A stretch of 64,000 nt of DNA from Paenibacillus sp. PAMC 26794 (GTDB taxonomy: Bacteria > Bacillota > Bacilli > Paenibacillales > Paenibacillaceae), in NCBI RefSeq assembly GCF_000316035.1, contig NZ_ANHX01000011.1, positions 372,001-436,000 of the forward strand. Reading direction: 5' to 3'. The position numbers were made by a program, and so were the translations under genes. The notes under the pieces are model-generated. The model saw only the letters and a list, made by a program, of their open reading frames with translations, made no database searches and had not been told where the DNA came from. Shown one piece after another: positions 1 to 8,486 of the stretch (position 1 is its first letter; every line of letters starts with the position of its first letter).

Positions 1-1146
1 CATGAAGTCTACATGAGTGAGACTGGAGTTCATGCCACGTTCAATCAACTCTTCTTTGGACATCGTTTTACCACCTTCCAGACAGAAGGCATAGGCATTA
101 CCAATCGCCAAATGGTTGGAGGCATTTTCATCAAATAGAGTATTGTAGAACAAAATATTGGTATCGGAAATTGGGGACTGATGTGGAACGAGGGCTACTT
201 CACCCAGATAGTGTGCACCTTCATCCATCTCGATCAGGTTTTTGAGTGCATCGAGACCTTGATCGGCGGTATAGTCAACGATTCGGCCGTTCTCGAATGT
301 TAGTGAGAAACCGTCAATCAGGTTGCCGCCGTAGCTCAGTGGTTTCGTGCTTCGCACTGTACCGTTAACACCCGTTTTCAGCGGAGCCGTGAATACTTCT
401 TCGGTAGGCATATTGGCAATAAAGACATGTCCTTGCTCATTCACACTTCCACCGGATACCCAGATATGGCCTTCTGGAAGTTCGATGGTCAAGTCTGTGC
501 CTGGAGCTGTATAGTGAAGCTTGTTGTATTTCTTGTTGTTCAGCAGATCAGCGCGGGAATCGAGATTTTGCAAATGGGTTTTCCATTCGGCAACAGCATC
601 CTGTTCACCGATCCGTACTGTTTTGAAAATAACATCCCACAGGCGGTCCACTTGTTGTGCTTCCGGCAGGTCCGGGAACACTTTAGCTGCCCATTCCGGA
701 GAAGGAACGGCTACGATAGACCAGCTGAATTTGTCAGCCATCTGATAAGAACGATATTTTTCGAGCGCTTTGCCGCGTACTTTTTGGTTAGTAATAATGC
801 GTTCCTGAGCTACACCGTTCAGAAGATCCGGATTTTCAGCGATGACGTGCAGAATAGCGGCACCTTCTTCAACGAGTTCAGTCATTTCAGCTGCAAACCA
901 TTTCGGTTCAATGGAGAAGGCTTCATCAGGTGCAAGATCGTAATGAAGACGTGTAACGGTTTCATCGCTCCAGTTTACTTTGACCAATTTCGCACCTTTA
1001 CCGTAAGCTGCTTTGACAATCAGTCGTACAAAATGTGCTGCCGAGATTGGAGCGTTAACCACGAGTGTCTGTCCAGGATGGACATTGACACCAACTTGTA
1101 CAGCCAGTTCAGCATATTGCTGCAGATTCGTTTCAAAAGTATTCAT
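1..1146 (-). CDS. M29 family aminopeptidase (AmpS/PepS/aminopeptidase T type), 3' end outside window
   Basis: Not closed in the window: 382 codons are visible from the ATG at 1146 leftward to base 1, and the frame is still open. The translation begins MNTFETNLQQYAELAVQVGV and contains the M29 hallmarks, including a GNLIDGFSLTFENGRIVDY stretch and the C-terminal THVDFM motif at the window edge, which holds His/Asp metal ligands. Family members are about 410 residues, so only some 25-30 residues are missing. M29 enzymes are cytoplasmic dimeric co-catalytic metallopeptidases that remove N-terminal residues from peptides. The start is supported by GGAGGA (complement of 1156-1161) nine bases upstream. 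It is divergent from the small gene at 1387. Confidence 0.9.
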   Translation of the reverse strand, partial: MNTFETNLQQYAELAVQVGVNVHPGQTLVVNAPISAAHFVRLIVKAAYGKGAKLVKVNWSDETVTRLHYDLAPDEAFSIEPKWFAAEMTELVEEGAAILHVIAENPDLLNGVAQERIITNQKVRGKALEKYRSYQMADKFSWSIVAVPSPEWAAKVFPDLPEAQQVDRLWDVIFKTVRIGEQDAVAEWKTHLQNLDSRADLLNNKKYNKLHYTAPGTDLTIELPEGHIWVSGGSVNEQGHVFIANMPTEEVFTAPLKTGVNGTVRSTKPLSYGGNLIDGFSLTFENGRIVDYTADQGLDALKNLIEMDEGAHYLGEVALVPHQSPISDTNILFYNTLFDENASNHLAIGNAYAFCLEGGKTMSKEELIERGMNSSLTHVDFM

Positions 1147-1386
1147 GCTATTTTTTCCTCCAATGTGATAATAATATCGTAGCTTGTTGGCTATTATAGA
1201 TGTTGTTCAAACACGTATTATAGTCCTCATTACAACGATGTAAGGACTCAGAATGGTTCCTTCATTGAATAAGGTATACGTTGCTACGTTATATATTGTA
1301 CAATTAACCAATAATAATTACCAAACTAGGTTTACCAGAAATGTTGGAGACCGACTGTAGATGAAAGATTAAAGGAGAGAATGATT

Positions 1387-1653
1387 GTGAATATTGAAAT
1401 TATAAGTGTTGAAATGCGCCGTGAAGGTGAAAAAGGGTACGTGGGAAATACCGTTTACCGCACAGAAGGCGAAAAGTCCGTGTATGAGATTACTTTCATG
1501 AGCAAGAACGGAAAAGACTGGGACTACAGCTTACATTTCACGGAGCAATCCGGTGATGAAGATGAGTTGCTTCGTATGGACGAGCTGCTTGAGAATGATG
1601 ACGATCTGTACAATCAATTGCTCGATGCTGCATTGGAGGCATATCCGGCTTAA
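1387..1653 (+). CDS. small acidic hypothetical protein
   Basis: I do not recognise a family. The product is about 88 residues, soluble and strongly acidic, particularly its C-terminal third (DELLENDDDLYNQLLDAALE). The N-terminal half alternates short hydrophobic and charged stretches, as in a small beta-sheet fold. No signal peptide or membrane segment is visible. Two starts compete: ATG 1381 lies only 3 bases after AAAGGAG (1371-1377), while GTG 1387 lies 9 bases after it, so GTG is preferred (MNIEIISVEMRREG). A strong terminator follows, so the gene is probably monocistronic. Confidence 0.7.
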   Translation: MNIEIISVEMRREGEKGYVGNTVYRTEGEKSVYEITFMSKNGKDWDYSLHFTEQSGDEDELLRMDELLENDDDLYNQLLDAALEAYPA

Positions 1654-1699
1654 CTAGCCGAGATATTCTTGTTCTATTGTGTCGTGTTGATGACTATAC

Positions 1700-1742
1700 T
1701 AGACGGTGTATGCCCGAAACAGGGTGTATACCGTCTATTTTA
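1700..1742 (+). terminator. Rho-independent terminator after the small acidic gene
   Basis: A 16-bp stem (1700-1715 pairing with 1722-1737, a few G-U pairs, GC-rich TAGACGG/CCGTCTA base) closes a 6-base loop and is followed by a short T-rich run. Confidence 0.8.
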
Positions 1743-1833
1743 TTGGTTATGTTGAATAGATGATCCAGAAAAGGGAAGTCTACGAGATGAATGGAACCAG
1801 AGAGACAATCCGCCTATTGGGAGGTAACCGTGA

Positions 1834-2643
1834 ATGGCATCTGACAATCTGATTACAGAAGGGTTGACGGGGCTTGAAGAAGTCGCGCCCGATATTCTCA
1901 GTTTGCGTACACTATTCGTTAATGTCGTGTTCATCGGAGAGCCAGGAAGCAGGAACTGGGTCCTCGTGGACACCGGAATGGCGAGGTTCACGGATCATAT
2001 TGTTCAGGTTGCAAGCGAACGTTTTCAAGGTCCACCGTCTGCGATCATATTGACACATGGTCACTTCGACCATGTAGGAACCGTTATTGAGCTGGAACAA
2101 TTTTGGGGTGTACCCGTGTATGCTCACCCGCTTGAAATTCCGTATTTAACGGGATTGAAAGATTACCCACCAGCGGACCCTTCTGTAGGTGGAGGTTTAA
2201 TGTCCAGATTGTCATTCGCTTATCCCAATGAGGCAATCAATCTGGATGATCGGATATTCAGTCTACCCAAAGATCATTCCGTTCCAGGCGTATCGGGATG
2301 GGAATGGGTGCACACACCAGGTCATACACCCGGACATGTGTCACTATTTCGGAAAGCGGATCGTTTGCTGATTGCTGGAGACGCGATCATTACGGTGAAG
2401 CAGGAATCGCTGTGGAGTGTTTTGCTTCAGGACAAACAGTTGCATGGACCGCCGTCCTATTTCACAACCGATTGGCAGGCAGCACATCAATCTGTCCAGC
2501 ATATAAGGCATCTGGAACCGAAACTTGCGATTACCGGGCATGGGCATGCCTTGAGCGGAGATATGCTGAGTGAATCCTTGAAGCGGCTTGATCTGGACTT
2601 TGAAGAGAGCACTGTGCCGGATCACGGCAAATATGTGGATTAA
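1834..2643 (+). CDS. MBL-fold metallo-hydrolase
   Basis: A 269-residue metallo-beta-lactamase-fold hydrolase. The zinc-binding signature T74-H-G-H-F-D-H80 is intact, followed by the later ligands in HTPGHTPGHVSLF, AGDAI and GHGHAL, so the dinuclear site should be complete. It resembles the glyoxalase-II/YflN-like class of small cytoplasmic hydrolases acting on thioesters, lactones or phosphoesters; the sequence does not fix the substrate. The start is set by GGGAGG (1819-1824), nine bases before the ATG. There is no signal peptide. It has its own terminator and no obvious operon partner. Confidence 0.88.
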   Translation: MASDNLITEGLTGLEEVAPDILSLRTLFVNVVFIGEPGSRNWVLVDTGMARFTDHIVQVASERFQGPPSAIILTHGHFDHVGTVIELEQFWGVPVYAHPLEIPYLTGLKDYPPADPSVGGGLMSRLSFAYPNEAINLDDRIFSLPKDHSVPGVSGWEWVHTPGHTPGHVSLFRKADRLLIAGDAIITVKQESLWSVLLQDKQLHGPPSYFTTDWQAAHQSVQHIRHLEPKLAITGHGHALSGDMLSESLKRLDLDFEESTVPDHGKYVD

Positions 2644-2667
2644 TTGAACCCTGATATGAATGGTGAC

Positions 2668-2703
2668 AGAGACAGCCGCAGCCGTTTGCAGCTGTCTTTT
2701 TTG
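2668..2703 (+). terminator. terminator after MBL hydrolase
   Basis: AGACAGC (2670-2676) pairs with GCTGTCT (2691-2697), with inner GCA/TGC pairs, followed directly by a run of six T residues. Confidence 0.85.
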
Positions 2704-2811
2704 TGGCTCAATCATGAATTTGTTCTCTATCATAGATTGGTATTTTGGGCTCGGGCATGATATAGTCGAGCCGTATAATATAACCTTAGTATGCAGGAGG
2801 TACATATAACG

Positions 2812-3822
2812 ATGACACAGCAAAATGCAGCATTTGAAGAACAATTTGGAGGGATTCCGGCCGTTTGGCTTCGTTTTAATCAGTTTGAAGCGGCGGTTAT
2901 TCCAAGCGTGGGTGCCAACCTCGTTGCTTTCCGTGATACAGAAAAGGGTTTCCGTTACTTGAGAGAGCCGAATCAGGATCAGATGGATGAATTTATGGCT
3001 GCACCTGCGGTCTATGGAATTCCGATTCTTTCGCCACCGAACCGTTATGAGGATGGACGTTTCCCCTGGAATGGTAAAGTCTATCAGTTGCCTGTGAACG
3101 AACCGACTACGGGTAACCATTTGCATGGATTTTTGCATGATACCGAGTGGAAGGTCGAGGGATACGGTTCTGATCAGCTGGAGAGTTATGTGTTGCTTAG
3201 TCAGGACGTGAAAGAAGGACATACATTCTATAAGTACTTGCCGTTTACGTTCACGGTGACGCTTCGTTACTCTTTGAGCAGCCAAGGACTTCAGCAGCAA
3301 TTGATCGTCCGCAACAACGGGACTGAATATATGCCGAATTTGTTTGCATTCCACACGGCGATTGCTGTACCTTTTGCACCGGACAGTCAAGCCTCGGATT
3401 ACACGGCCAAAGTTACGATTGGACAACGTCGTGAATTGAACGAGCGTTCTCTGCCAACAGGACAATTTCAACCGCTTACACCTGAGGAAGAACAATTGAA
3501 GAAAGACGGGGTAAGTCCGTTCTTTGCTGCCATGGATAATCATTACACTGCGGAGCCTCAGAATGGACGTAACTATATGGAACTTACGGATCACCGTACT
3601 GGAGACATACTGGTCTACGATGTGGGTACCTCCTACAAGCACTGGATGATCTGGAACAATAACATGGGTGGCGAATTCTTCTGTCCTGAACCACAGATGA
3701 ACCTGGTTAACGCTCCTAATGTTGAAGGCATCCCTGCAGAAGAAATCGGATTGATCGGTCTGGAACCAGGTGAACTATTCGAACAGAGCAGCCGATTGTA
3801 TCCCATTGCGTCACAAAAATAA
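2812..3822 (+). CDS. aldose 1-epimerase family protein
   Basis: About 336 residues of galactose-mutarotase fold. The family catalytic histidines are expected in the GNHLHGFLHDTEW segment and in FHTAIAVPF; the conserved acidic base is probably in the C-terminal CPEPQMNLVNAPN segment. These enzymes interconvert alpha and beta anomers of hexoses in the cytoplasm. An upstream in-frame ATG at 2791 overlaps the Shine-Dalgarno AGGAGG (2795-2800), so the functional start is ATG 2812 (MTQQNAAFEEQFGG). It stands alone between a terminator and the fumC promoter. The sugar specificity cannot be read from the sequence. Confidence 0.88.
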   Translation: MTQQNAAFEEQFGGIPAVWLRFNQFEAAVIPSVGANLVAFRDTEKGFRYLREPNQDQMDEFMAAPAVYGIPILSPPNRYEDGRFPWNGKVYQLPVNEPTTGNHLHGFLHDTEWKVEGYGSDQLESYVLLSQDVKEGHTFYKYLPFTFTVTLRYSLSSQGLQQQLIVRNNGTEYMPNLFAFHTAIAVPFAPDSQASDYTAKVTIGQRRELNERSLPTGQFQPLTPEEEQLKKDGVSPFFAAMDNHYTAEPQNGRNYMELTDHRTGDILVYDVGTSYKHWMIWNNNMGGEFFCPEPQMNLVNAPNVEGIPAEEIGLIGLEPGELFEQSSRLYPIASQK

Positions 3823-3864
3823 TTCACGCTCATTTTGAGCTACGCTTACAATTTTGTCAAAAAG

Positions 3865-3894
3865 GTGAAAACCTGCTCGTAAATCATGTATAAT
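3865..3894 (+). promoter_or_regulatory. probable sigma-A promoter of fumC
   Basis: A perfect -10 TATAAT (3889-3894) lies 18 bases after a weaker -35 GTGAAA (3865-3870). Initiation near 3901 would give a leader of about 54 bases before the fumC start. Confidence 0.6.
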
Positions 3895-3954
3895 ATGACG
3901 AGATACACAAGCTTTGTAGAGACCCAAACCATCTTTTTGGAGGAGGACAAGCAA

Positions 3955-5343
3955 GTGGAATACCGCATTGAGAGAGATACGTTAGGCGAAATGAAAGTAC
4001 CAGCCGACAGGCTGTGGGGAGCTCAGACGCAGCGCAGCAAGGAGAACTTCCCGATTGGCAATGAACATATGCCGATGGAAGTTATCCGTGCCCTTGCCAT
4101 TTTGAAAAAAAGTGCTGCGGCCAGTAACCATAAATTAGGTAAATTATCTGCGGCTAAGTCCGATGCTATTGCTTATGCAGCAGACGAGATCATTGCAGGC
4201 CGAATTGATGACCATTTCCCACTGGTAGTATGGCAGACGGGAAGCGGAACGCAATCCAATATGAACGTGAACGAAGTGATTGCCAATCTGGGGAACCAAC
4301 TTCTGGAGCAAAAGGGCAAGGAAGAGCGTCTGCATCCAAATGATGACGTGAATATGTCCCAGAGCTCCAACGATACATTCCCAACGGCTCTGCATGTCGC
4401 AGGTGTTCTGGCTGTTGAGGATCAACTCTTGCCAGCCATTGCGGTATTAAAAGCTACTTTTGCAGACAAGTCGGAGGCATTCAAGGATATTATCAAGATT
4501 GGACGTACCCACCTCCAAGATGCAACACCAATTACGCTTGGCCAGGAGATCAGTGGTTGGGAAGCCATGCTGGGCAAGAGTGAGCGTATGATCCGTGAAA
4601 GTGTACAGTACCTGAAGGAGCTTGCGATCGGCGGTACAGCTGTCGGAACGGGCATTAATGCGCATCCGGACTTTGGTGACTTCACTGCCAAGGAGATTGG
4701 CAAGCATACGGGGAAAGATTTTGTATCTGCACCAAACAAATTCCATGCACTTACAAGTCATGATGAAGTTGTATATGCGCACGGTGCGGTTAAAGCGCTT
4801 GCAGCTGATTTGATGAAAATTGCCAATGATGTTCGCTGGTTGGCCAGTGGTCCTCGTAGTGGATTGGGCGAGATCCGTATTCCTGAGAATGAGCCAGGCA
4901 GTTCCATTATGCCGGGTAAAGTCAACCCAACTCAGAGCGAGGCCATTACTATGGTGGTTACGCAGGTCATGGGTAATGATGCAGCGATTGGTTTCGCGGC
5001 AAGTCAGGGTAATTTTGAACTGAATGTATTCAAACCGGTTATCATCTATAACTTCTTGCAATCCGTGCAACTCCTGGCGGACTCCATTATTGCGTTTAAT
5101 GACAAGTGTGCCGTAGGCATTGAGCCTAACCTGGATCAGATTGAACATAATCTTAACAACTCGCTTATGCTGGTTACAGCGCTTAATCCGCATATTGGTT
5201 ATGAGAATGCAGCCAAAATTGCGAAGCTTGCACATAAAGAAGGCTTGTCCTTGAAACAGGCGACGTTACAAACCGGCCTGCTTACCGAAGAGCAATTTGA
5301 TCAATATGTCGATCCAGCCAAAATGATCGCTCCAAAGGCCTAA
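3955..5343 (+). CDS. fumC: class II fumarate hydratase
   Basis: Catalyses reversible hydration of fumarate to L-malate in the TCA cycle as a cytoplasmic homotetramer. The 462-residue length matches class II fumarases. The superfamily signature [11 protein letters not shown] (residues 315-325), which carries the catalytic serine loop, is intact, as are the [12 protein letters not shown] and [10 protein letters not shown] active-site segments. The reading frame is open upstream to an ATG at 3886, but GTG 3955 is preceded by GGAGGAGGACA and yields the standard N-terminus [25 protein letters not shown]. It is transcribed alone between its own promoter and a strong terminator. Confidence 0.96.
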   Translation: MEYRIERDTLGEMKVPADRLWGAQTQRSKENFPIGNEHMPMEVIRALAILKKSAAASNHKLGKLSAAKSDAIAYAADEIIAGRIDDHFPLVVWQTGSGTQSNMNVNEVIANLGNQLLEQKGKEERLHPNDDVNMSQSSNDTFPTALHVAGVLAVEDQLLPAIAVLKATFADKSEAFKDIIKIGRTHLQDATPITLGQEISGWEAMLGKSERMIRESVQYLKELAIGGTAVGTGINAHPDFGDFTAKEIGKHTGKDFVSAPNKFHALTSHDEVVYAHGAVKALAADLMKIANDVRWLASGPRSGLGEIRIPENEPGSSIMPGKVNPTQSEAITMVVTQVMGNDAAIGFAASQGNFELNVFKPVIIYNFLQSVQLLADSIIAFNDKCAVGIEPNLDQIEHNLNNSLMLVTALNPHIGYENAAKIAKLAHKEGLSLKQATLQTGLLTEEQFDQYVDPAKMIAPKA

Positions 5344-5380
5344 AATCAGCCATAATGAGCAATATAGATCAATGAAGAGG

Positions 5381-5407
5381 ACGACCTGCAGAAGCAGGTC
5401 GTTTTTC
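5381..5407 (+). terminator. fumC terminator
   Basis: A perfect 9-bp GC-rich stem (ACGACCTGC 5381-5389 with GCAGGTCGT 5394-5402), a 4-base loop, then a T-run. Confidence 0.92.
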
Positions 5408-5432
5408 TCATGCTTACCGATGAACTTAAAGC

Positions 5433-5461
5433 TTGTCAGACTATACGTATACATATAAACT
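5433..5461 (+). promoter_or_regulatory. probable promoter of the hybrid kinase
   Basis: -35 TTGTCA (5433-5438), 17-base spacer, -10 TAAACT (5456-5461), about 60 bases before the TTG start. Confidence 0.5.
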
Positions 5462-5520
5462 ACATATGCACCGTTTTAATTTAATTGAATGGGATACGTA
5501 TATATTTGGAGGTTTCCGCG

Positions 5521-8265
5521 TTGTCAAAAACGAGAAGATTTACGATACGCTCCAAAATTTTATTTGGCTATCTTGTGGTTGTGCTTTTGTTTGGTGCTGT
5601 TCTGCTAGTGCTTACGGCCCAAATTAATGTGTTACAGAAGGAAAATGACTTTATCTCCCATCATGATCTGGAAGTACATAATCTGACCAACGCGATTGAA
5701 AAAAATGTCTTGAACATGGAGACAGGACAGCGTGGGTTCATGATTACAGGCAATGAAAGTTACTTGGAGCCTTATTCCCAAGGCCTATCCCAATGGAGTT
5801 CCAACTATAATCAGTTGAATGCTCTCATTAGCGATAATCCTTCACAGCAGCAGAGTCTGCAAAGCATCAAAGCTCATATTACACGCTGGATTGAGATCGC
5901 TGGGGAGCCGTCGGTGGACTTGAAAAAGCAAGGGGATCAAGCGAAAGTAGTTGCATTCTTTCAATCTGATCCGGGTAAAACTGAAATTGATCTACTGCGC
6001 TCTCAACTTACAACCTTTCGCAACACAGAGATCGCTCTGACCGAGGCGAGGGTTACTGAACTTGCCAGACGCAGCTCCACACTGCTGACGATTATGTACA
6101 CGCTGTGGGGTATTATTGCAGCATTATCCATTGCAGCCGCGATTGTGATATCAGGAAATATCGTCAAAACGTTGCGAGATGTTATGCAGACTATCAGTGA
6201 TATCTCCAAAGGTGGAAACCTGAAGCAGCGAATTCAGGTGCGGACACATGATGAAGTGGGAGACCTGGGCCACGAAACCAACAAATTACTTGATGAAGTA
6301 CAGGAACAGAATCGGGTCAAGGACCAGATTACAGGGATTGCCACACTCTTACAGAACCCGACCAATCTGGAGGGATTGTCCCGCTTGTTCCTGAACGAGC
6401 TAGCCGTGTTGTTTGAAGTTCCATATAGCGTCTTATATTACTGGAAAGACAATCGACTGCTGCGCGTGGCTGCATATGCTGGGGATGGAGAGAAAGAACG
6501 TTCGCTCGGTAAAGTGTCGCTTGCCCCGGGTGAGGGGCTTGTAGGTCAAAGTGCTGTGGAGAAGCGAGTTTTACGCATGAATGATCTGCCCCAGAACTAT
6601 ATCCGAATCTCTTCGGGTCTCGGGTATACATCTGCCACATCACTTACTGTCGTACCGGTCCTCTTCGAAGGTAGAACGATTGCGGTAATCGAGCTTGCTT
6701 CAATGAAGCCGTTGCAAGAGAATGATATGAAGCTGATGCAAGAACTGACGGATATTTTTGGTGTTTCACTACACTCGACCGTCACTCGAATGGAGTTACA
6801 GCAATTATATGATGAGTCACAAGTTCTGAATGAAGAATTACAGACACAATCAGAGAAACTTCAGGCTCAGACCGAAGAAATGCTGTCTCAGACGGAGGAA
6901 CTGCAGATGCAGACCGAAGAGCTTCATATGCTGAACGATCGTCTGGAAGTACAGAAGAGTGCTGCAGAGACATCAGCCAATGAACTTTCGGTTGTGGCGG
7001 ATCAGTTACGAACGAGCTCGGGGTACAAATCCGAATTCTTGGCGAACATGTCCCACGAACTGCGGACACCGCTCAACAGCATGTTGATTTTATCTGAGAT
7101 ATTGTCTGAAAATAAAAATCAACACTTGAATAGTGAAGAGCAGAACTATGCTTCAGTCATTCACAAATCAGGAAAAGACCTGCTGAATCTGATCAATGAT
7201 ATTCTGGATCTATCCAAGGTGGAAGCCGGACAGATGGAAGTGGATTTCGATGATGTCTATCTGGGCAGTGTTCCTGAAGTCATGAACCAGTATTTCCTGA
7301 AAACAGCGGAACAGAAAAAAATGGATTTCCGGATTCAGCTCCAAAGTCCTTTACCGGAAACGATCGTGACGGATGAGATGAGATTGCATCAGATTCTCCG
7401 AAACCTGCTCTCGAACGCATTCAAGTTCACGAGTGAGGGTGAAGTTGCCTTAAACATCTCCAGAATGAGTCTGGCGAACCCTGAAGCGAAAGGCCAAGAG
7501 ACAGACGTGATTGCGTTCTCCGTCAGTGATACTGGGATCGGGATTGCGGATAACAAACTCGTGCAGATCTTCGATGCTTTCAAACAGGCGGATGGAGCTA
7601 CAGCACGTAAATACGGGGGGACCGGACTTGGCCTGTCCATCTCTCAATCGCTTGCGAATTTGCTGGGTGGTTCAATCTCGGCTACAAGTCGTGAGGGGCA
7701 GGGCAGCGTGTTCACGCTATTCCTGCCACTGCGAAGAGATGAACCTGAGACTATGAATGCATCGCGGTTGTTCCTGAATGAGGTGGCTACCACTACACCT
7801 GAGATCAATAAGCTTCCTTCAATGACTTCCGGACAATCGGATGTTTTATTGACATCTCTGGAAGAAGCGTTGCTCAGCGGACGCCAAGTACTTGTCGTTG
7901 ATGATGATATACGTAATGTATATGCCCTGGCTAACGCCCTTGAGAAATACGGTATGAATGTCATCTCAGCCCAGAACGGGTACGAGTGTCTGGAATTGTT
8001 GGAGCGTGGAGGAGTCAAACCTGATATCATCATGATGGATATTATGATGCCGGAACTGGATGGTTATGAGACGACTCGCCAGATCCGTGAACGACTTGGC
8101 ATGACCCAGCTTCCGATTATTGCACTGACAGCCAAAGCCATGAAAGAGGATCGGGAGAAATGTATTGCAGCAGGTGCTTCGGACTATCTCAGCAAACCGC
8201 TTAATATCAAAGATGTATTATCCCGTATGAAATTATGGATGAATCACGAAACAATGGAAATCTGA
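5521..8265 (+). CDS. membrane hybrid sensor histidine kinase (CHASE3-HAMP-GAF-HisKA-HATPase-REC)
   Basis: A 914-residue sensor. Approximate domain order: TM1 (14-32), extracytoplasmic CHASE3-like helices (33-185), TM2 (188-210), HAMP (212-263), GAF (270-420), a Gln/Glu-rich coiled coil with repeated QTEE units (425-500), HisKA with phospho-acceptor H512 in SHELRTP, HATPase with NLLSNAFKF, DTGIGI and GGTGLGLS boxes, and a C-terminal receiver with phospho-acceptor D840 in MMDIMMPELDGYE. All catalytic residues are present. The ligand is unknown. No response regulator or phosphotransfer protein lies nearby, so the output partner is elsewhere. TTG 5521 is chosen because GGAGGT (5508-5513) sits 7 bases upstream; an earlier in-frame ATG (5485) has no such site. 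Confidence 0.92.
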   Translation: MSKTRRFTIRSKILFGYLVVVLLFGAVLLVLTAQINVLQKENDFISHHDLEVHNLTNAIEKNVLNMETGQRGFMITGNESYLEPYSQGLSQWSSNYNQLNALISDNPSQQQSLQSIKAHITRWIEIAGEPSVDLKKQGDQAKVVAFFQSDPGKTEIDLLRSQLTTFRNTEIALTEARVTELARRSSTLLTIMYTLWGIIAALSIAAAIVISGNIVKTLRDVMQTISDISKGGNLKQRIQVRTHDEVGDLGHETNKLLDEVQEQNRVKDQITGIATLLQNPTNLEGLSRLFLNELAVLFEVPYSVLYYWKDNRLLRVAAYAGDGEKERSLGKVSLAPGEGLVGQSAVEKRVLRMNDLPQNYIRISSGLGYTSATSLTVVPVLFEGRTIAVIELASMKPLQENDMKLMQELTDIFGVSLHSTVTRMELQQLYDESQVLNEELQTQSEKLQAQTEEMLSQTEELQMQTEELHMLNDRLEVQKSAAETSANELSVVADQLRTSSGYKSEFLANMSHELRTPLNSMLILSEILSENKNQHLNSEEQNYASVIHKSGKDLLNLINDILDLSKVEAGQMEVDFDDVYLGSVPEVMNQYFLKTAEQKKMDFRIQLQSPLPETIVTDEMRLHQILRNLLSNAFKFTSEGEVALNISRMSLANPEAKGQETDVIAFSVSDTGIGIADNKLVQIFDAFKQADGATARKYGGTGLGLSISQSLANLLGGSISATSREGQGSVFTLFLPLRRDEPETMNASRLFLNEVATTTPEINKLPSMTSGQSDVLLTSLEEALLSGRQVLVVDDDIRNVYALANALEKYGMNVISAQNGYECLELLERGGVKPDIIMMDIMMPELDGYETTRQIRERLGMTQLPIIALTAKAMKEDREKCIAAGASDYLSKPLNIKDVLSRMKLWMNHETMEI

Positions 8266-8269
8266 TCTA

Positions 8270-8328
8270 AAAACCTATGCCGATTACAGGAAAGTACGCT
8301 GTAATTAGGTCATAGGTTTTATTTTTTT
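8270..8328 (+). terminator. two-tier terminator after hybrid kinase
   Basis: AAAACCTATG (8270-8279) pairs with CATAGGTTTT (8311-8320), and an inner ATTACAG/CTGTAAT stem (8283-8289 with 8299-8305) extends the structure. A T-rich tail follows. Confidence 0.85.
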
Positions 8329-8486
8329 GCCGTGTAAGCTTTATTCCGGAATTTGATGTTATAATACTTAACAATAAACGAAATTAAATGGATGAATATA
8401 GATTTAATTAGAAGTATAATCCAGAATTAAGTATGTTGAAACGAGAATAACACGATATTGTGTTATATATATGGGAGGTAGTGTCC

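Noticed and set aside
427-1182. 251-codon plus-strand frame
   Set aside because: It is antisense to the clear M29 aminopeptidase on the minus strand.
2344-3642. 432-codon open frame on the minus strand
   Set aside because: Antisense to the MBL hydrolase and epimerase genes and spans a terminator and intergenic gap; composition is not protein-like.
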